64,000 nucleotides of DNA from Planctomycetota bacterium (GCA_022711465.1 JAKLEZ010000002.1:248001-312000), one strand, 5' to 3'; positions 7,827 to 17,283 are shown, numbered from the stretch's first letter. Notes: generated by a model not told the origin, from the sequence alone. Translations and numbers: made by a program.

Positions 7827-8202
7827 CTCTCGAACGGGCTCGGGAGATCATGTCTCGGGTGCCGGCATTCTAATCGCCGAGGGAGGACTCCTCAATCGGG
7901 TCGCGGCAGCCGGGCGGTCTCACTCCGCCCGAGGGGGTTCTGTGGTTTTTGCTCCTCGTCCACAGCCGGTTGAGGTGGGGCCCGAGCGGTGTCCAGTTGC
8001 GTGGGCGGGTTTTGCGGTCGGTTGACGTGCTTGTCGGTCGGCCGGTGCGGTGCCGAGAGGAGTGATGGTGTTGCGACGGTGGTTGAGCATCAGTAGGCTA
8101 GCCGCGCGGCTCGGTTTTTCGGCACGTGGTGCGTGTTTTTGAGCTGGTTGTCCGGACTCGTTGCCGGGCGGCCTGGCCCCGTAGCCGAGGGGAGGCTAGT
8201 GC
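7827..8202. other. Intergenic stretch between divergent genes
   Basis: About 376 bp between proC (minus) and the ROK kinase (plus). It must hold promoters for both, but I cannot point to convincing -35/-10 pairs. No credible ORF, repeat or RNA was seen. Confidence 0.4.
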
Positions 8203-9186
8203 ATGGGGCGGCTATTCGTGGGTGTTGAGATCGGAGGTACGAAGACCCAGGTTGCGCTGGGCAACGACCAGGGTGAGATTCTCCACCTGGTGCAGGAGAA
8301 GGTTGTCCTTGCGGAAGGCGCGGCGGGCATTCTGCGGTGGGTCGGCGGGCAGCTCGAGGACCTGGTCCGCCGAGCGCAGGGTCTGGGTGGGCGGGTGGCG
8401 GGGATATGCGTTGGTTTTGGCGGGTTCATTGAGTCGTCGACCGGGCGGATTCTCACCAGCGTGCAGGTTGAGGGCTGGAAAGACATGATGCTCAAGCAAT
8501 GGTTTGAGGATCGGTTTGGATTACCCACCATTATCCTCAACGACACGGTGGCTGGCGGGTACGGCGAGTACCATCTGGGCAGCGGCCGGGGGGTGCGGCA
8601 GTTCTTCTACACCAATATCGGCAGCGGGATCGGCGGGGTGTTCGTGCTCAACGGGCAGTGCTTTGACGGGCAGGGTTACGGCGCGGCCTACTTTGGGCAC
8701 ACTTACCTTCCGGATTGGACGGCCGCCGTTCCGGGTGTTCCGCGGAAGGTTGAGGATTTGTGCAGCGGCTGGGCGATCGAGCGGCGGCTGCGCAGTCCCG
8801 GCTACGTGCCCAGGGAATCGGCACTCATGGCGTCGTGTGGCGGTGACGTCGGCCGGATCACCTGCCAGGCGCTCGGGGCTGCGGCGACGGCCGGTGACGC
8901 TTTTGCCCTGGCGGAGATCGATCGCATTGCTCACTCGTTCTCGATCGGTTTGGCCAACGTATTGACACTCGTCAGTGCCGAGCGGGTCAGTATCGGTGGT
9001 GGTGTGGGCAAGCTGGGCGAGATTCTGCTCGCCCCCATCCGCCGCTACACGGACGAATACGTGCTGATCACGAACAAGGGCCGCTACGACATCGTGTCCT
9101 GCGTTTTCGGTGATGCGGCCGTGCTGGTTGGTGCGGTCCTATACGCGGCGCACCAGTTGGCGCCGGGCAGTTCGTCCCGGTCTTGA
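8203..9186 (+). CDS. ROK-family sugar kinase-like protein
   Basis: A 327-aa ROK (repressor/ORF/kinase) family protein, probably a cytosolic hexose kinase. The ATG at 8203 follows GGGGAGGCTAGTGC. The phosphate-1 loop VEIGGTKTQVAL is at residues 6-17. ILNDTVAGGYGEYHLG (about 107-122) provides the catalytic Asp, and ANIGSGIGG-type glycine motifs follow (NIGSGIGGVFVLNG). The usual ROK zinc cluster (CxCGxxGCxE) after GHTYL is absent; that place reads DWTAAVPGVPRKVEDLC. This raises doubt over classical glucokinase activity. There is no DNA-binding N-terminus, so it is not a ROK repressor. It stands alone. Confidence 0.8.
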   Translation: MGRLFVGVEIGGTKTQVALGNDQGEILHLVQEKVVLAEGAAGILRWVGGQLEDLVRRAQGLGGRVAGICVGFGGFIESSTGRILTSVQVEGWKDMMLKQWFEDRFGLPTIILNDTVAGGYGEYHLGSGRGVRQFFYTNIGSGIGGVFVLNGQCFDGQGYGAAYFGHTYLPDWTAAVPGVPRKVEDLCSGWAIERRLRSPGYVPRESALMASCGGDVGRITCQALGAAATAGDAFALAEIDRIAHSFSIGLANVLTLVSAERVSIGGGVGKLGEILLAPIRRYTDEYVLITNKGRYDIVSCVFGDAAVLVGAVLYAAHQLAPGSSSRS

Positions 9187-9232
9187 GAGCCGGACGAGTT
9201 GGGTGCTGGTTGGTCGCACCGTGGTTGCGGGG

Positions 9233-10579
9233 TCAGCGTTCATGGTCGGCGGGGGGCGACTCGCGCCTGCCTGTCTCGTTCCACACCTTGAGCCAGTTCT
9301 CGTACATCGGGTGCATCATTGGCGTCGGCCAGTTGAGTTCGGCGGCCGGACCCCAGTAGAAGCTGACCCAGCCCGACGCTCGCGGCCTGGTTGCGGTCAG
9401 CATTGCGTCGAGGGCCTGCTGGAATGTGATCCCCTGAGGCACGACCATGGGGTAGAACTCCTCGATCACTACCGGTTTGCGGTCGGGCACCTCGGTCATG
9501 CGCTGCCGCCATCGATCGCGGTTGAGGGCCAAGAAGTCCTGGCCGGCGGGTACGCGTTCAGGGTACAAATGGAAGGAGTGGAAGTCGACGGTCCGGGCGA
9601 AGGCCGGCGGGTTGAGTGCCCCGACGGTAATGAGATGTCCGGGGTCCTCGGCCCGGATCGCGCCCGCGAGCCGGTCCGCCCAGGTCGCCATCAGCTCCGC
9701 GTGCAAGCCGAAGTACTCGCCGTAGCGCGGGTCCTTGGGATCCTGTTTGGGGATAGCGATGGCGGTCCACGATTCTCCTGACCGGGGGTAATCGGGCCAA
9801 TGGCGGCGGAGGGCGGCCTGGTCGGTGAACCGTTTGTGGATGTACTGCGTCCACTGCATGGCCATCTGCCGGCAGAGGTAGTGGACATAACAGAAATTCT
9901 GTCCGCCGGACATGTCGAAGCAGCCGATGACCCACGGTTCGGTGTCGTTCCAGGGGACAGCCGGCTCGTTCTGCAGGTCGTAGGCGAAGACAGTCGGTTC
10001 TCCGCGACACTGCCGAGCGACGGTTTGCCAGAAGGTGAGCTGGATGACGTTCATGGTGGCATCATCGGCCTTCTGCAGCCAGGCGGGCGCCGTGTCCGGG
10101 CGCAGATTGGCCAGCCCGACGAGAATCAGCCGCATGCCGCTGCGCCGGGTGGCGTCCAGCAGGAGACCCAGTTTTCGCAGACCCTCGGGGCTGGGCTTTT
10201 CGGGGCCGTCGAGGATATCCGTGGTGGCCACGAACACGCGGGCCACGTTGCCGCCCATTGCCCGCATGGTTGCCAGATCGCGGGCGACCTTTTGCGGCTG
10301 TTCGCGGAGGGCGTCCTCGAGCAAGACATCACGCCCGTTGACGACGGTCCGATCGTAGTTGTATCCCCAGGGGACGAACGGCCGGCTTGCTGATTGCCGG
10401 CCGTTCCGGCCCGCGCGAGCGAGCATGAATTGGCCTTCCTTGATGATCACGTATTCCTGGTTGAGTTGGTCATGGCCGGCCTCGAGGGTAGTAGCGGAGC
10501 AGCCGCAGAGGGCCCAGAGACCGACGATCAGCCATGGCCTGCCGGTGGACTTGGAGGGGCGGGAGTGGGGCGGGCTCAT
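9233..10579 (-). CDS. GH5-like glycoside hydrolase lipoprotein
   Basis: A 448-aa exported protein with a lipoprotein signal (LIVGLWALCGC). The body has the clan GH-A TIM-barrel pattern: VPWGYNYDR at the first strand, AMGGNVARVF, then VFAYDLQNEP (the Asn-Glu acid/base pair) near residue 205, and the later strand DRKPVVIEEFYP, whose Glu is the likely nucleophile near 385. It resembles cellulase/mannanase-type GH5 or related GH-A enzymes; the substrate cannot be told. Its start overlaps the stop of the upstream GH99-like gene by four bases (ATGA), so the two are translationally coupled. They form an operon with the transglutaminase-like gene. Confidence 0.75.
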   Translation of the reverse strand: MSPPHSRPSKSTGRPWLIVGLWALCGCSATTLEAGHDQLNQEYVIIKEGQFMLARAGRNGRQSASRPFVPWGYNYDRTVVNGRDVLLEDALREQPQKVARDLATMRAMGGNVARVFVATTDILDGPEKPSPEGLRKLGLLLDATRRSGMRLILVGLANLRPDTAPAWLQKADDATMNVIQLTFWQTVARQCRGEPTVFAYDLQNEPAVPWNDTEPWVIGCFDMSGGQNFCYVHYLCRQMAMQWTQYIHKRFTDQAALRRHWPDYPRSGESWTAIAIPKQDPKDPRYGEYFGLHAELMATWADRLAGAIRAEDPGHLITVGALNPPAFARTVDFHSFHLYPERVPAGQDFLALNRDRWRQRMTEVPDRKPVVIEEFYPMVVPQGITFQQALDAMLTATRPRASGWVSFYWGPAAELNWPTPMMHPMYENWLKVWNETGRRESPPADHER

Positions 10580-11718
10580 TGTGGTTTTATCTCCGGGGCG
10601 GCCGGTGTGGTGCCGGTGTTCGTCCGCTGCCGGATTTGGTCGAGCATTCCCGAGGGGGTCAGGATGACGACCGCCCGGCGGGGCATAGCTCCCTGGTGGA
10701 CGAGCTTATGGTTGTCGTACAGGTACACCTCCGGCTTGTCCTCGTCGCGGTAGTACTCGCCGGCCACGAGTATCCCGGTTCGGAGGCGGGCATAGGCCCG
10801 AGTGATGCGCACATACAGATCCGGGACCGCGTGCCCGCGTGGGTCTTCCCAGGTGTAGCTGGGTTCGATGGCGGTCTCTTCCTCGAAGTTGTTGTAGTCG
10901 GCGACGGTCACGAAGCGGGGCCGGGCCTTGAGCACCCGCAGCCACATACGGACATAGAGCTGGCCGCCCTCGCGTGGTTCCTCGAGCGGGTCCTTGCCTT
11001 GCCGGGCCACGGATCCGGGGAACCGATGGCCCGGCCAGATGCTCATGCACTCATCGAGAACGGGTGCCGGCTCATAGGAGCCCCAGCCCCACGTTTGCCG
11101 CTGTTTCATGGCCGCGTGGTTGTCTCCGTTGTATGCCCATCGCACGGTGAATCGCGGGTCGTCCCAGTCGCCGGGCCCGTAGTTCTTGTCCGTATCCACC
11201 AGCAGCAGCGGTTTGCCGTCGAGCTGGAAGTAGGACGGTCGCCTGGCCCAATGGTTGGCGTAGAAATCGGCCGCCCGCTGCTGGCCGGTGCGGCCCTGGG
11301 CGCGCATCTCCCCGCCGCTGCCGATGCACATCGGGATCCGCTCGACCGGAGGTCTGGCGTCCATGAAGTCGAACCATGCCCGGATGTTGTCGTTGATTCG
11401 TCCGCCGTCGTTGCCGATACAGTTGGTGTCGTCCAGGACCAGGAAATCAACGCCGATATCCCGCAACTGGGCGTAGTGATCCGCGATCACCTTGGGGTCG
11501 CCGGCCGTATACCAGCCGCGGGCGGGGAAGACGTGGCAATGGGTCCAATGGTGATACCGGTTGTCCTGGGTCCACCACACGGTGTACCACATGCCGATGG
11601 CCGGCGTGATGTTCGTTTCTCGCGGAGGTTGCGCGAGTGTCGGCCCGGTGTGGAGCGCCGTGGCTGCCAGGCAAATCAACTGGAAGGTAGGGTCCAAGCG
11701 AGGGGGGGCAAGACGCAC
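10576..11718 (-). CDS. Secreted GH99/GH71-like protein
   Basis: A 380-aa exported protein. The GTG at 11718 is chosen because CGGAG lies 8 nt upstream. A longer frame runs back into the neighbouring gene without a ribosome-binding site. A signal peptide ends TGPTLAQ. The mature protein begins IGMWYTVWW and shows barrel strands DIGVDFLVLDDTN, QLDGKPLLLVD, FTVRWAYNGD and RFVTVADYNNFEEETAIEP. This is the pattern of GH99/GH71-type endo-acting glycosidases or their uncharacterised relatives. It lies between a transglutaminase-like gene and a GH5-like gene in one minus-strand operon, so the three may act together on an extracellular glycan or glycoprotein. Family level is moderately sure. Confidence 0.6.
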   Translation of the reverse strand: MRLAPPRLDPTFQLICLAATALHTGPTLAQPPRETNITPAIGMWYTVWWTQDNRYHHWTHCHVFPARGWYTAGDPKVIADHYAQLRDIGVDFLVLDDTNCIGNDGGRINDNIRAWFDFMDARPPVERIPMCIGSGGEMRAQGRTGQQRAADFYANHWARRPSYFQLDGKPLLLVDTDKNYGPGDWDDPRFTVRWAYNGDNHAAMKQRQTWGWGSYEPAPVLDECMSIWPGHRFPGSVARQGKDPLEEPREGGQLYVRMWLRVLKARPRFVTVADYNNFEEETAIEPSYTWEDPRGHAVPDLYVRITRAYARLRTGILVAGEYYRDEDKPEVYLYDNHKLVHQGAMPRRAVVILTPSGMLDQIRQRTNTGTTPAAPEIKPQ

Positions 11719-11768
11719 GATCGTTACTCCGTTCTTGGCTGACCGTTGGGAGAGAGGGTGCCCGATTC

Positions 11769-13487
11769 CTATTCCCGGCGCTCGGGGGTATCCGACTCCT
11801 CGGGAGCCGAGGCCGGGGCTCGTATGGCCGGCTGCTTGGCGACCCAGTCCTTGAATCTGCGGATGGCCGCCCGGTTGCCTGATGGTCTCGCGGCGGGGAC
11901 GTAGCCGAAGCCGTCGCCGGACAGTCGCCTCAGTGTTTCGAACACCCTGCGGCGGTCCCAGTCGACACTGCTCTCCAGGAAGTCGACGAGGGCTTCGAGT
12001 GATTCCTTGGTGCCGATGCGTGACCATCGCAGGGCGGCCAACACCCGCACATAGTCGTCCTCATCGGTGAGCAGCCGGCGGTATTCTTCATGTACGGCGG
12101 GCTTGTCGCCGAACTTGTAGAGCATCTGTGCGGCCATGACCCGCACCGCCCGCGACGAGTCGTTCCAGATTCCTTTGAGCAGTTTGAGGGCTTCCTCATT
12201 GCGGCTCTTGGCCAATTCTCCCACGACGAGGGCTCGTTGTTCTCCCTCGGTACCGTCGAGCAGTTGCCGAGCGGCGGCGAGGATGGCGGCCTTGACCGAC
12301 TCATCCTTTTCCGATTTGAGCATATCCATGAGAGGGATCATAAGGGTGCCGTCGCGGGCCTGGCCGAGAGCATCGAGTACCACCTTTCGAATCTTTGCAG
12401 AAGGATCGAAGGTAGCCTCGAGCAGGAACGCGACGCGGAGCGGCTGCCGGCCGCGGGACCACTCCTGCACTGCCGCGAGGCGCTCCTCCTCCTCGGCCTT
12501 GCGGAGGGTCTCGCAGGCGGAGACGAAGAACGCGGTCTCGTCGGTGCGGCCGACCGAGGCGTGCCAGACGGCCGTGCGGCTGATAGCCATGGTCGGCAGG
12601 GGTGTCGCGGTGGTGACGAAGACGATGTGCCAAGCGGGATCGGGCGGCTCATCGAGGGGCACGCCGTCGTCGCGCACGGTCAGGTACCTGGGCTCCTGGC
12701 GGGCGAAGTAGTCCTGGCGGGGGTAGTTCAGCCGGTTGGTGGGATCGACCGGGACCCAGCCGATGCCCTCGGCGTAGAATTCCGCCCAAGCGTGAGTTCG
12801 CCAGTCGGTTGAAGGTTGTTCGTCCTGGCGGTTGACGTAGGCGGTCGTCAGCCGGGCGGGGATATCCACGGAGCGGCAGAGGGCGATGAAGGCGAAAGCC
12901 AGTTCGGTGCACGAACCGGGCACGCCGGCCAGGACGGCATCCGCCGGATCGTCCTTAAGGTCGATGTCGTAGTGGCAATGTCCGGCCATCCATTCATAGA
13001 ACAGCCGGGCGCGGTCGACGTCGCGGGTCTTGCTGGCGGCGATCTTCTCGGCCAGGGGTTTGACCCTCGGCAGGCGCAAGGGCAGATCGTCGGCCACCAG
13101 GGCGGCGCGTACCAGGTCGTCGAGCGGCTCAACGCCGGCGGGCTTGCGGACCAGCGGGACGTTGGCGGGCTTCAGCCGGACCCATGCGGCCAGGCGTACG
13201 GAGCGGCATTGACCGGGAGGGATGGTTCCCAGGGGGACGACCACCACTTCCTGTCCCTCGGAATCGGTCTGGGTGTGGGCGGGTGCGGGATCGATTTGCC
13301 AACTGAGGACTTCCTGATACAGGTTTGAAGCAGGCAGGATGCAGTGGGCGGTCACGCTCTCCATCGGTGCGGCGCCCGGGTTGGCCACGCGGTGACTGAC
13401 CAGGACCACCCGCGTACTAATCTGGGCGGAGGCCGGTGCCACGAGGACGGCCAGGCATGGCAGCAATGCCAGAGTGAAGCGACTCAT
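11769..13487 (-). CDS. Exported transglutaminase-like protein with HEAT-type repeats
   Basis: A 572-aa protein. The ATG at 13487 lies 10 nt after GGAGG, and a signal peptide ends APASAQ. The N-terminal ~120 residues are beta-rich. The transglutaminase core follows with an apparent full triad: the Cys in VPGSCTELAFAF, the His in WRTHAWAEFY and the Asp in WVPVDPTNRLN (about residues 190-265). After residue 330 come alpha-helical HEAT/PBS-lyase-like repeats (VVLDALGQARDGTLMIPLM, AVRVMAAQMLYKFGDKPAV, YVRVLAALRWSRIGTKESL). Such cores are often cysteine proteases or peptide crosslinkers. It heads the operon with two glycosidase-like genes. Confidence 0.82.
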   Translation of the reverse strand: MSRFTLALLPCLAVLVAPASAQISTRVVLVSHRVANPGAAPMESVTAHCILPASNLYQEVLSWQIDPAPAHTQTDSEGQEVVVVPLGTIPPGQCRSVRLAAWVRLKPANVPLVRKPAGVEPLDDLVRAALVADDLPLRLPRVKPLAEKIAASKTRDVDRARLFYEWMAGHCHYDIDLKDDPADAVLAGVPGSCTELAFAFIALCRSVDIPARLTTAYVNRQDEQPSTDWRTHAWAEFYAEGIGWVPVDPTNRLNYPRQDYFARQEPRYLTVRDDGVPLDEPPDPAWHIVFVTTATPLPTMAISRTAVWHASVGRTDETAFFVSACETLRKAEEEERLAAVQEWSRGRQPLRVAFLLEATFDPSAKIRKVVLDALGQARDGTLMIPLMDMLKSEKDESVKAAILAAARQLLDGTEGEQRALVVGELAKSRNEEALKLLKGIWNDSSRAVRVMAAQMLYKFGDKPAVHEEYRRLLTDEDDYVRVLAALRWSRIGTKESLEALVDFLESSVDWDRRRVFETLRRLSGDGFGYVPAARPSGNRAAIRRFKDWVAKQPAIRAPASAPEESDTPERRE

Positions 13488-13736
13488 GGGCAATGATCCT
13501 CCAGGCTGCAGGGACGGAGTGCGCGGCTCCGGTATTGTAGCAGGGAAGCAGGGAAAGCAGAAATGGCCGAGGCCGAGGGGGTGAACATCATCCGCGAGAA
13601 TCGCGTGGGTGAGCCGGTGATTGGCGGCCGCGGGCTCCCCGACCCGGTCGGTCGGCGCTGGTCTTCGATTGCCACGACCGCCCGGAGCTTCTGCCCGGGT
13701 TCCTGAGCGCCATCCGAACTGACGATCGAACCTTGA

Positions 13737-13965
13737 TCTTGTGGTCCCGCGGCGGTGTTGGCTCGAATCGGCTTCTACTCATACGACATCTACCTGCTGC
13801 ACGTCATCGTGGGTGGCCACCCCTTGTCGCTGCTTGTCGGGCGGCTCCGGCCGAGCGCCCCGAGCGTGTATTGCTGGTTCGTAGCGGTCGCGCTGGCCAC
13901 GATGCTGATACCCATGGTGATCGGGCGGATCATCCGCCGCTTCCCGCGGTTGGCTTTCGTCGCGT
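13737..13965 (+). pseudogene. C-terminal remnant of an acyltransferase-3 family protein
   Basis: The frame after a stop at 13734-13736 reads LARIGFYSYDIYLLH, then a short loop, then a hydrophobic segment (VYCWFVAVALATMLIPMVIG) and a basic end (RIIRRFPR). This matches the last helices of OafA/YrhL-like acyltransferase-3 membrane enzymes, where G-x-YSY-x-IYL-x-H is characteristic. The ~300 N-terminal residues are missing, no start with a ribosome-binding site is present, and the frame then runs on into unrelated sequence to 14189. It is best read as a decayed gene fragment. Confidence 0.55.
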
Positions 13966-14286
13966 TGGGCCTACCTGGCCGCGAAGCCGTGAGCCTGCCA
14001 GGTAAGGAGGGCCTGGGTGGTCGTCCGGAGCCGGATTCCGTCTGGTCCTTGCCCGGGGGGATTCGATTGGCAGAGTGCCTTGGGGAGGGCGGTCAGACTG
14101 AACTGGCTCTCCACCGGTTCCACCTGGCGACGGCGCCGAGTTCGCCAAGTGGACCGGCACAGGTCGACCTGAGTCGAACCACGTCTTGAGCCTTGCCGAA
14201 GGCTGATGAGGTTCGCGTCGTTCGATGGTTCTTCCTGGCGAGCTCGTCTCGCCTTGGGTGAGGGTAGTCTGTCCTGCTTGCCGAAT

Positions 14287-15066
14287 TCAGCGGTCGCGCA
14301 GAGCGAGGAAGAGCGCGGAGCGGCCGGCGTCGGCGCCGTCGCGGCGGTGGCTCCAGAAGTGGTGGTCGCAGATTGAGCAGAGGCCGGCGATCTCGATGTT
14401 GTCCGGGTGCACGCCGGATGCGGTCAACTGGGCGTGGTTGGCGGACCAAAGGTCGAACAGGAAGCGGTCGTTGCGCGGGGTGAAGAACGTGTCGGCGTGA
14501 TCGAGCTTACCTTGGGCGATGCGGCGGACGTCGTGGCCCACCTCGTAGCAGCATGGGCCAGCGGACGGGCTGATGGCGGCCAGGAGTCGGGTCGGGTCGC
14601 AGCCGAAGAGCCGGGTCATCTGGGCGACGAGGTTGACTGTCGCGTGAGCGACGGTGCCCTGCCAGCTGGCGTGGACTGCTCCCGCGGCGCGGCGCCGGGG
14701 ATCATAGACGCAGATGAGTGGGCAGTCGGCGGAGAGGAGGATCAACGGGACGCCCGGCCGGTCGCAGAGCAAGCCGTCCACGTAGCGAACGGCCGTACCC
14801 CGTCCGTCGCGGCCCCGGCCGATATCGGCGTTCTCGACGGCGACGACCTCGCCGCCGTGGACCTGTTCGGGCGAGGTGAGGCGGTCGTATTCCAAGCCGA
14901 GGATTCTGCAGACCCTTCGGCGCGCGTCGAGGGCGGCTTCGCGGTCGTTGCCGCGGTGGGGGGCGTAGTTTTGCGGTTTGGTGGTTATCGCGTGGGCGAG
15001 TCCGGTCTCGCGGGCCAGGCGGGGAAAGTGCAGCAGGGTGAGATCGCCGTGGGTTGTCTGAAGCAT
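14287..15066 (-). CDS. pgeF: Peptidoglycan editing factor PgeF (YfiH/DUF152, laccase-domain family)
   Basis: A 259-aa protein of the YfiH family, in which E. coli PgeF guards peptidoglycan composition and other members are purine nucleoside phosphorylases. Metal-site motifs are present: QVHGGEVV (His near residue 69), LLSADCPLI (Cys near 115), the HASWQGTV variant of HAGWRG, and SAGPCCYEVG near residue 165. The start lies only 3 bp after the stop of the alcohol-dehydrogenase-like gene on the same strand and has no strong ribosome-binding site. Translational coupling is therefore likely. Confidence 0.88.
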   Translation of the reverse strand: MLQTTHGDLTLLHFPRLARETGLAHAITTKPQNYAPHRGNDREAALDARRRVCRILGLEYDRLTSPEQVHGGEVVAVENADIGRGRDGRGTAVRYVDGLLCDRPGVPLILLSADCPLICVYDPRRRAAGAVHASWQGTVAHATVNLVAQMTRLFGCDPTRLLAAISPSAGPCCYEVGHDVRRIAQGKLDHADTFFTPRNDRFLFDLWSANHAQLTASGVHPDNIEIAGLCSICDHHFWSHRRDGADAGRSALFLALRDR

Positions 15067-15069
15067 GGG

Positions 15070-16026
15070 CTATGACCCGATCTTGAGGAGGATCTTGATG
15101 GAGCGGGGATCGGCGGCCAGCTCGAAGGCCTCGACGCCGCGGTCGAGCGGCAGTTGCCGGGTGATCATGGAATCGACGTCGATCTCACCGCGGGCGAGGG
15201 TGGCGATGGCGTCTGGGAACGGGCCGCAGCGGCTGCCCAGGACGGTCAGTTCCTGAACGACGACGGGGGTGAGGTTGACCGGCGACTGCTGAGCGTAGGT
15301 GCTTTTGAGGACGATCGTGCCGCGCGGACGGAGCATGGCCAGGGCCAGGTCCAGGCCGGCGGGTGATCCGCTGCATTCGACGATCACGTCACGGTCAGCG
15401 CGAGGGGCGAGTTCGCGGACCGGGGTTCCGCGGATGCCCCGTTTCTCGCAGAAGTTCAGGGTGAGTTCGTTCCGCCCCACGACCTCGAGGTCGCAGCCTG
15501 TGGTCTTGAGCACCTGAGCGACGAGCAGGCCGAGCCGGCCGGAGCCGATCACCGCGACTCGCATTCGTTTCTCGATCCGGGACTGCTTGATGACCTGGAG
15601 GGCGGCCGCCAGCGGCTCGACGAAGACGGCCTGGGCGTCGCTGACTGAGGCGGGCAGCTCGTGGAGATTACGTTCGGGAACCACAACCTGCTCGGCGAAG
15701 ACGCCGTCGTGCCGATCGATGCCCAGCACGGTCCGGCGGCGGCAGTGATTGGCCAGGCCGCGTTGGCACATGTCGCACTTGCCGCAGATGCAGTTGATCT
15801 CGGCCACGACCCGCTTGCCGCGCCAGGTTCGGGAGCCCTTGGCCACGGTGCCGACGAATTCGTGCCCGGGCACGCCGGTGAAGCCCATGTAGCCCTTGGC
15901 CAGTTCCAGGTCGGTGGCGCAGATGCCGGCCAGCCTGACGGCAACGAGGGCCTCGCCGTCGACCGGTTTGGGATCCGGATAGGCGGCTTCGTATCGAAGA
16001 GTGTCTTTCAGACAGAGGGCTCTCAC
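15070..16026 (-). CDS. Zinc-dependent alcohol dehydrogenase-like (MDR) oxidoreductase
   Basis: A 318-aa medium-chain dehydrogenase/reductase. GTG at 16026 is chosen because AGGAGG lies 9 nt upstream; a longer frame has no ribosome-binding site. Catalytic zinc ligands are seen in AGICATD (Cys) and PGHEFVG (His-Glu). The structural-zinc lobe INCICGKCDMCQRGLANHC supplies four cysteines. The NAD(P) fold is at VAVIGSGRLGLLVAQ, and a typical substrate-side segment VECSGSPAGLDLALAMLRPRGT follows. It resembles threonine or sorbitol dehydrogenase-type enzymes; the substrate is unknown. It lies upstream of pgeF in a two-gene unit. Confidence 0.88.
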   Translation of the reverse strand: MRALCLKDTLRYEAAYPDPKPVDGEALVAVRLAGICATDLELAKGYMGFTGVPGHEFVGTVAKGSRTWRGKRVVAEINCICGKCDMCQRGLANHCRRRTVLGIDRHDGVFAEQVVVPERNLHELPASVSDAQAVFVEPLAAALQVIKQSRIEKRMRVAVIGSGRLGLLVAQVLKTTGCDLEVVGRNELTLNFCEKRGIRGTPVRELAPRADRDVIVECSGSPAGLDLALAMLRPRGTIVLKSTYAQQSPVNLTPVVVQELTVLGSRCGPFPDAIATLARGEIDVDSMITRQLPLDRGVEAFELAADPRSIKILLKIGS

Positions 16027-16155
16027 GCGAGCGGGCCTCCTACTTTGTTCCCCCGCCCTGGAGGCGTTCAGTATCAGTATCGACTCCGGGCGTTGATCGG
16101 TCAATTGCCCAAGATGCTGGATTAACCCCATTCCGGCGAGTATTCTGGCCGGACC

Positions 16156-16983
16156 ATGAGTGAGTCATCCAATCGCATCGATGCGGCCTTCGCTCGGCTG
16201 GCAGCGGCCGGGAAGAAGGGCTTGTTGCCCTACGTGACCGCCGGCCTGCCGGACCTCCACACCACCGAGCGGGTGCTCGAAGCTCTGGCGGATACGGGTG
16301 TTACGGCTGTCGAGCTCGGGTTCCCCTATTCCGACTCGATCGCGGACGGGCCGATCATTCAGTCGTCGTTCACCCGGGTTCTGGACACGGGCATCCGGGT
16401 GAAGGACATCCTGGAGATGGTCAAGCAGTTCCGGCGACGTCGGGAGCTGCCGCTGCTGGCCATGTTGAGTTACTCGATCGTCTATCGGATTGGGCTGCAG
16501 CGGTTCCTGCGGATGGCGGCGGACGGTGGGATCGACGGTCTGATTGTGCCCGATCTGTCGCTGGAGGAGGCTCCGCAAGTGGCGGCTCGGATTGCCGAGG
16601 CCGGGCTGCGACTGCCCATGCTGGTCTCGCCGGCCTCGTCGCTGGACCGGAAGAAGCGGCTGGCGGAGCTATCGACGGGTTTCGTCTACTACATGTCGGT
16701 GACGGGCATCACTGGCGAGCGGGACAAGCTGCCGCCGGAGCTGGTTGCCAACGTCCGCGAGTTGAGGATGTCCTCGGGCCGCCCGGTGGTTGTCGGCTTC
16801 GGCATCAGCAAGGCCGAGCAGGTCCGGCTGGTGTGCAGTGAGGCGGACGGTGTGATCATCGGCAGTGCCCTCGTGCGGCGGATGATGGAGGCTCAGGACT
16901 CCGGTGCGGGAACGGACGGCATCGCTCAGACGGCCGCGATGGCGGCGAGGGAGTGGATGGGCGGATTGCCCGAGCCAAAGTGA
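16156..16983 (+). CDS. trpA: Tryptophan synthase alpha subunit
   Basis: A 275-aa TIM-barrel enzyme that cleaves indole-3-glycerol phosphate to indole and glyceraldehyde 3-phosphate, working with TrpB in the cytoplasm. The catalytic pair is visible: Glu53 in TAVELGFPYSD and Asp64 in SIADGPIIQ. Loop GLIVPDLSLEEA and phosphate-binding VGFGISKAEQ and GVIIGSALV also fit. Length is normal. No trpB or other trp gene is within the window, so it is separated from the rest of the pathway, as is common in this phylum. Confidence 0.95.
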   Translation: MSESSNRIDAAFARLAAAGKKGLLPYVTAGLPDLHTTERVLEALADTGVTAVELGFPYSDSIADGPIIQSSFTRVLDTGIRVKDILEMVKQFRRRRELPLLAMLSYSIVYRIGLQRFLRMAADGGIDGLIVPDLSLEEAPQVAARIAEAGLRLPMLVSPASSLDRKKRLAELSTGFVYYMSVTGITGERDKLPPELVANVRELRMSSGRPVVVGFGISKAEQVRLVCSEADGVIIGSALVRRMMEAQDSGAGTDGIAQTAAMAAREWMGGLPEPK

Positions 16984-17283
16984 TGAGTCACGCGTAGCGG
17001 ACGATGAGTTGACGGGGTGCTGGCCTGAGAGCATCAGGTGCGAAGCAAGGAGACTACCTGTTGTCCGGGACGATTCGCCCGGCCACCGCTCAGTTGGCTT
17101 GGACCTGGACCGATTTAGCGACTTCTCGTCCCCGGCGCGGGTGCCGTCCAGTCAGCCCCTTGGGGTGTGGCTTGGTTCCTTCTGCGGCGCCGGGATATCA
17201 TCTTCCTTCGCCGGGCCGGAAGATCGAATACGACCACGAGCGGTCTTGACGAAGACGGGTGTCACAGGGCGTGTTGAGCAGCC
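16984..17283. other. Intergenic stretch, no supported gene
   Basis: About 300 bp between trpA and the ferric-reductase-like gene. A TTGGTT, 18-bp spacer, TATCAT arrangement around 17172-17201 could be a weak plus-strand promoter for the reductase. No ORF with a ribosome-binding site was seen. Confidence 0.35.
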
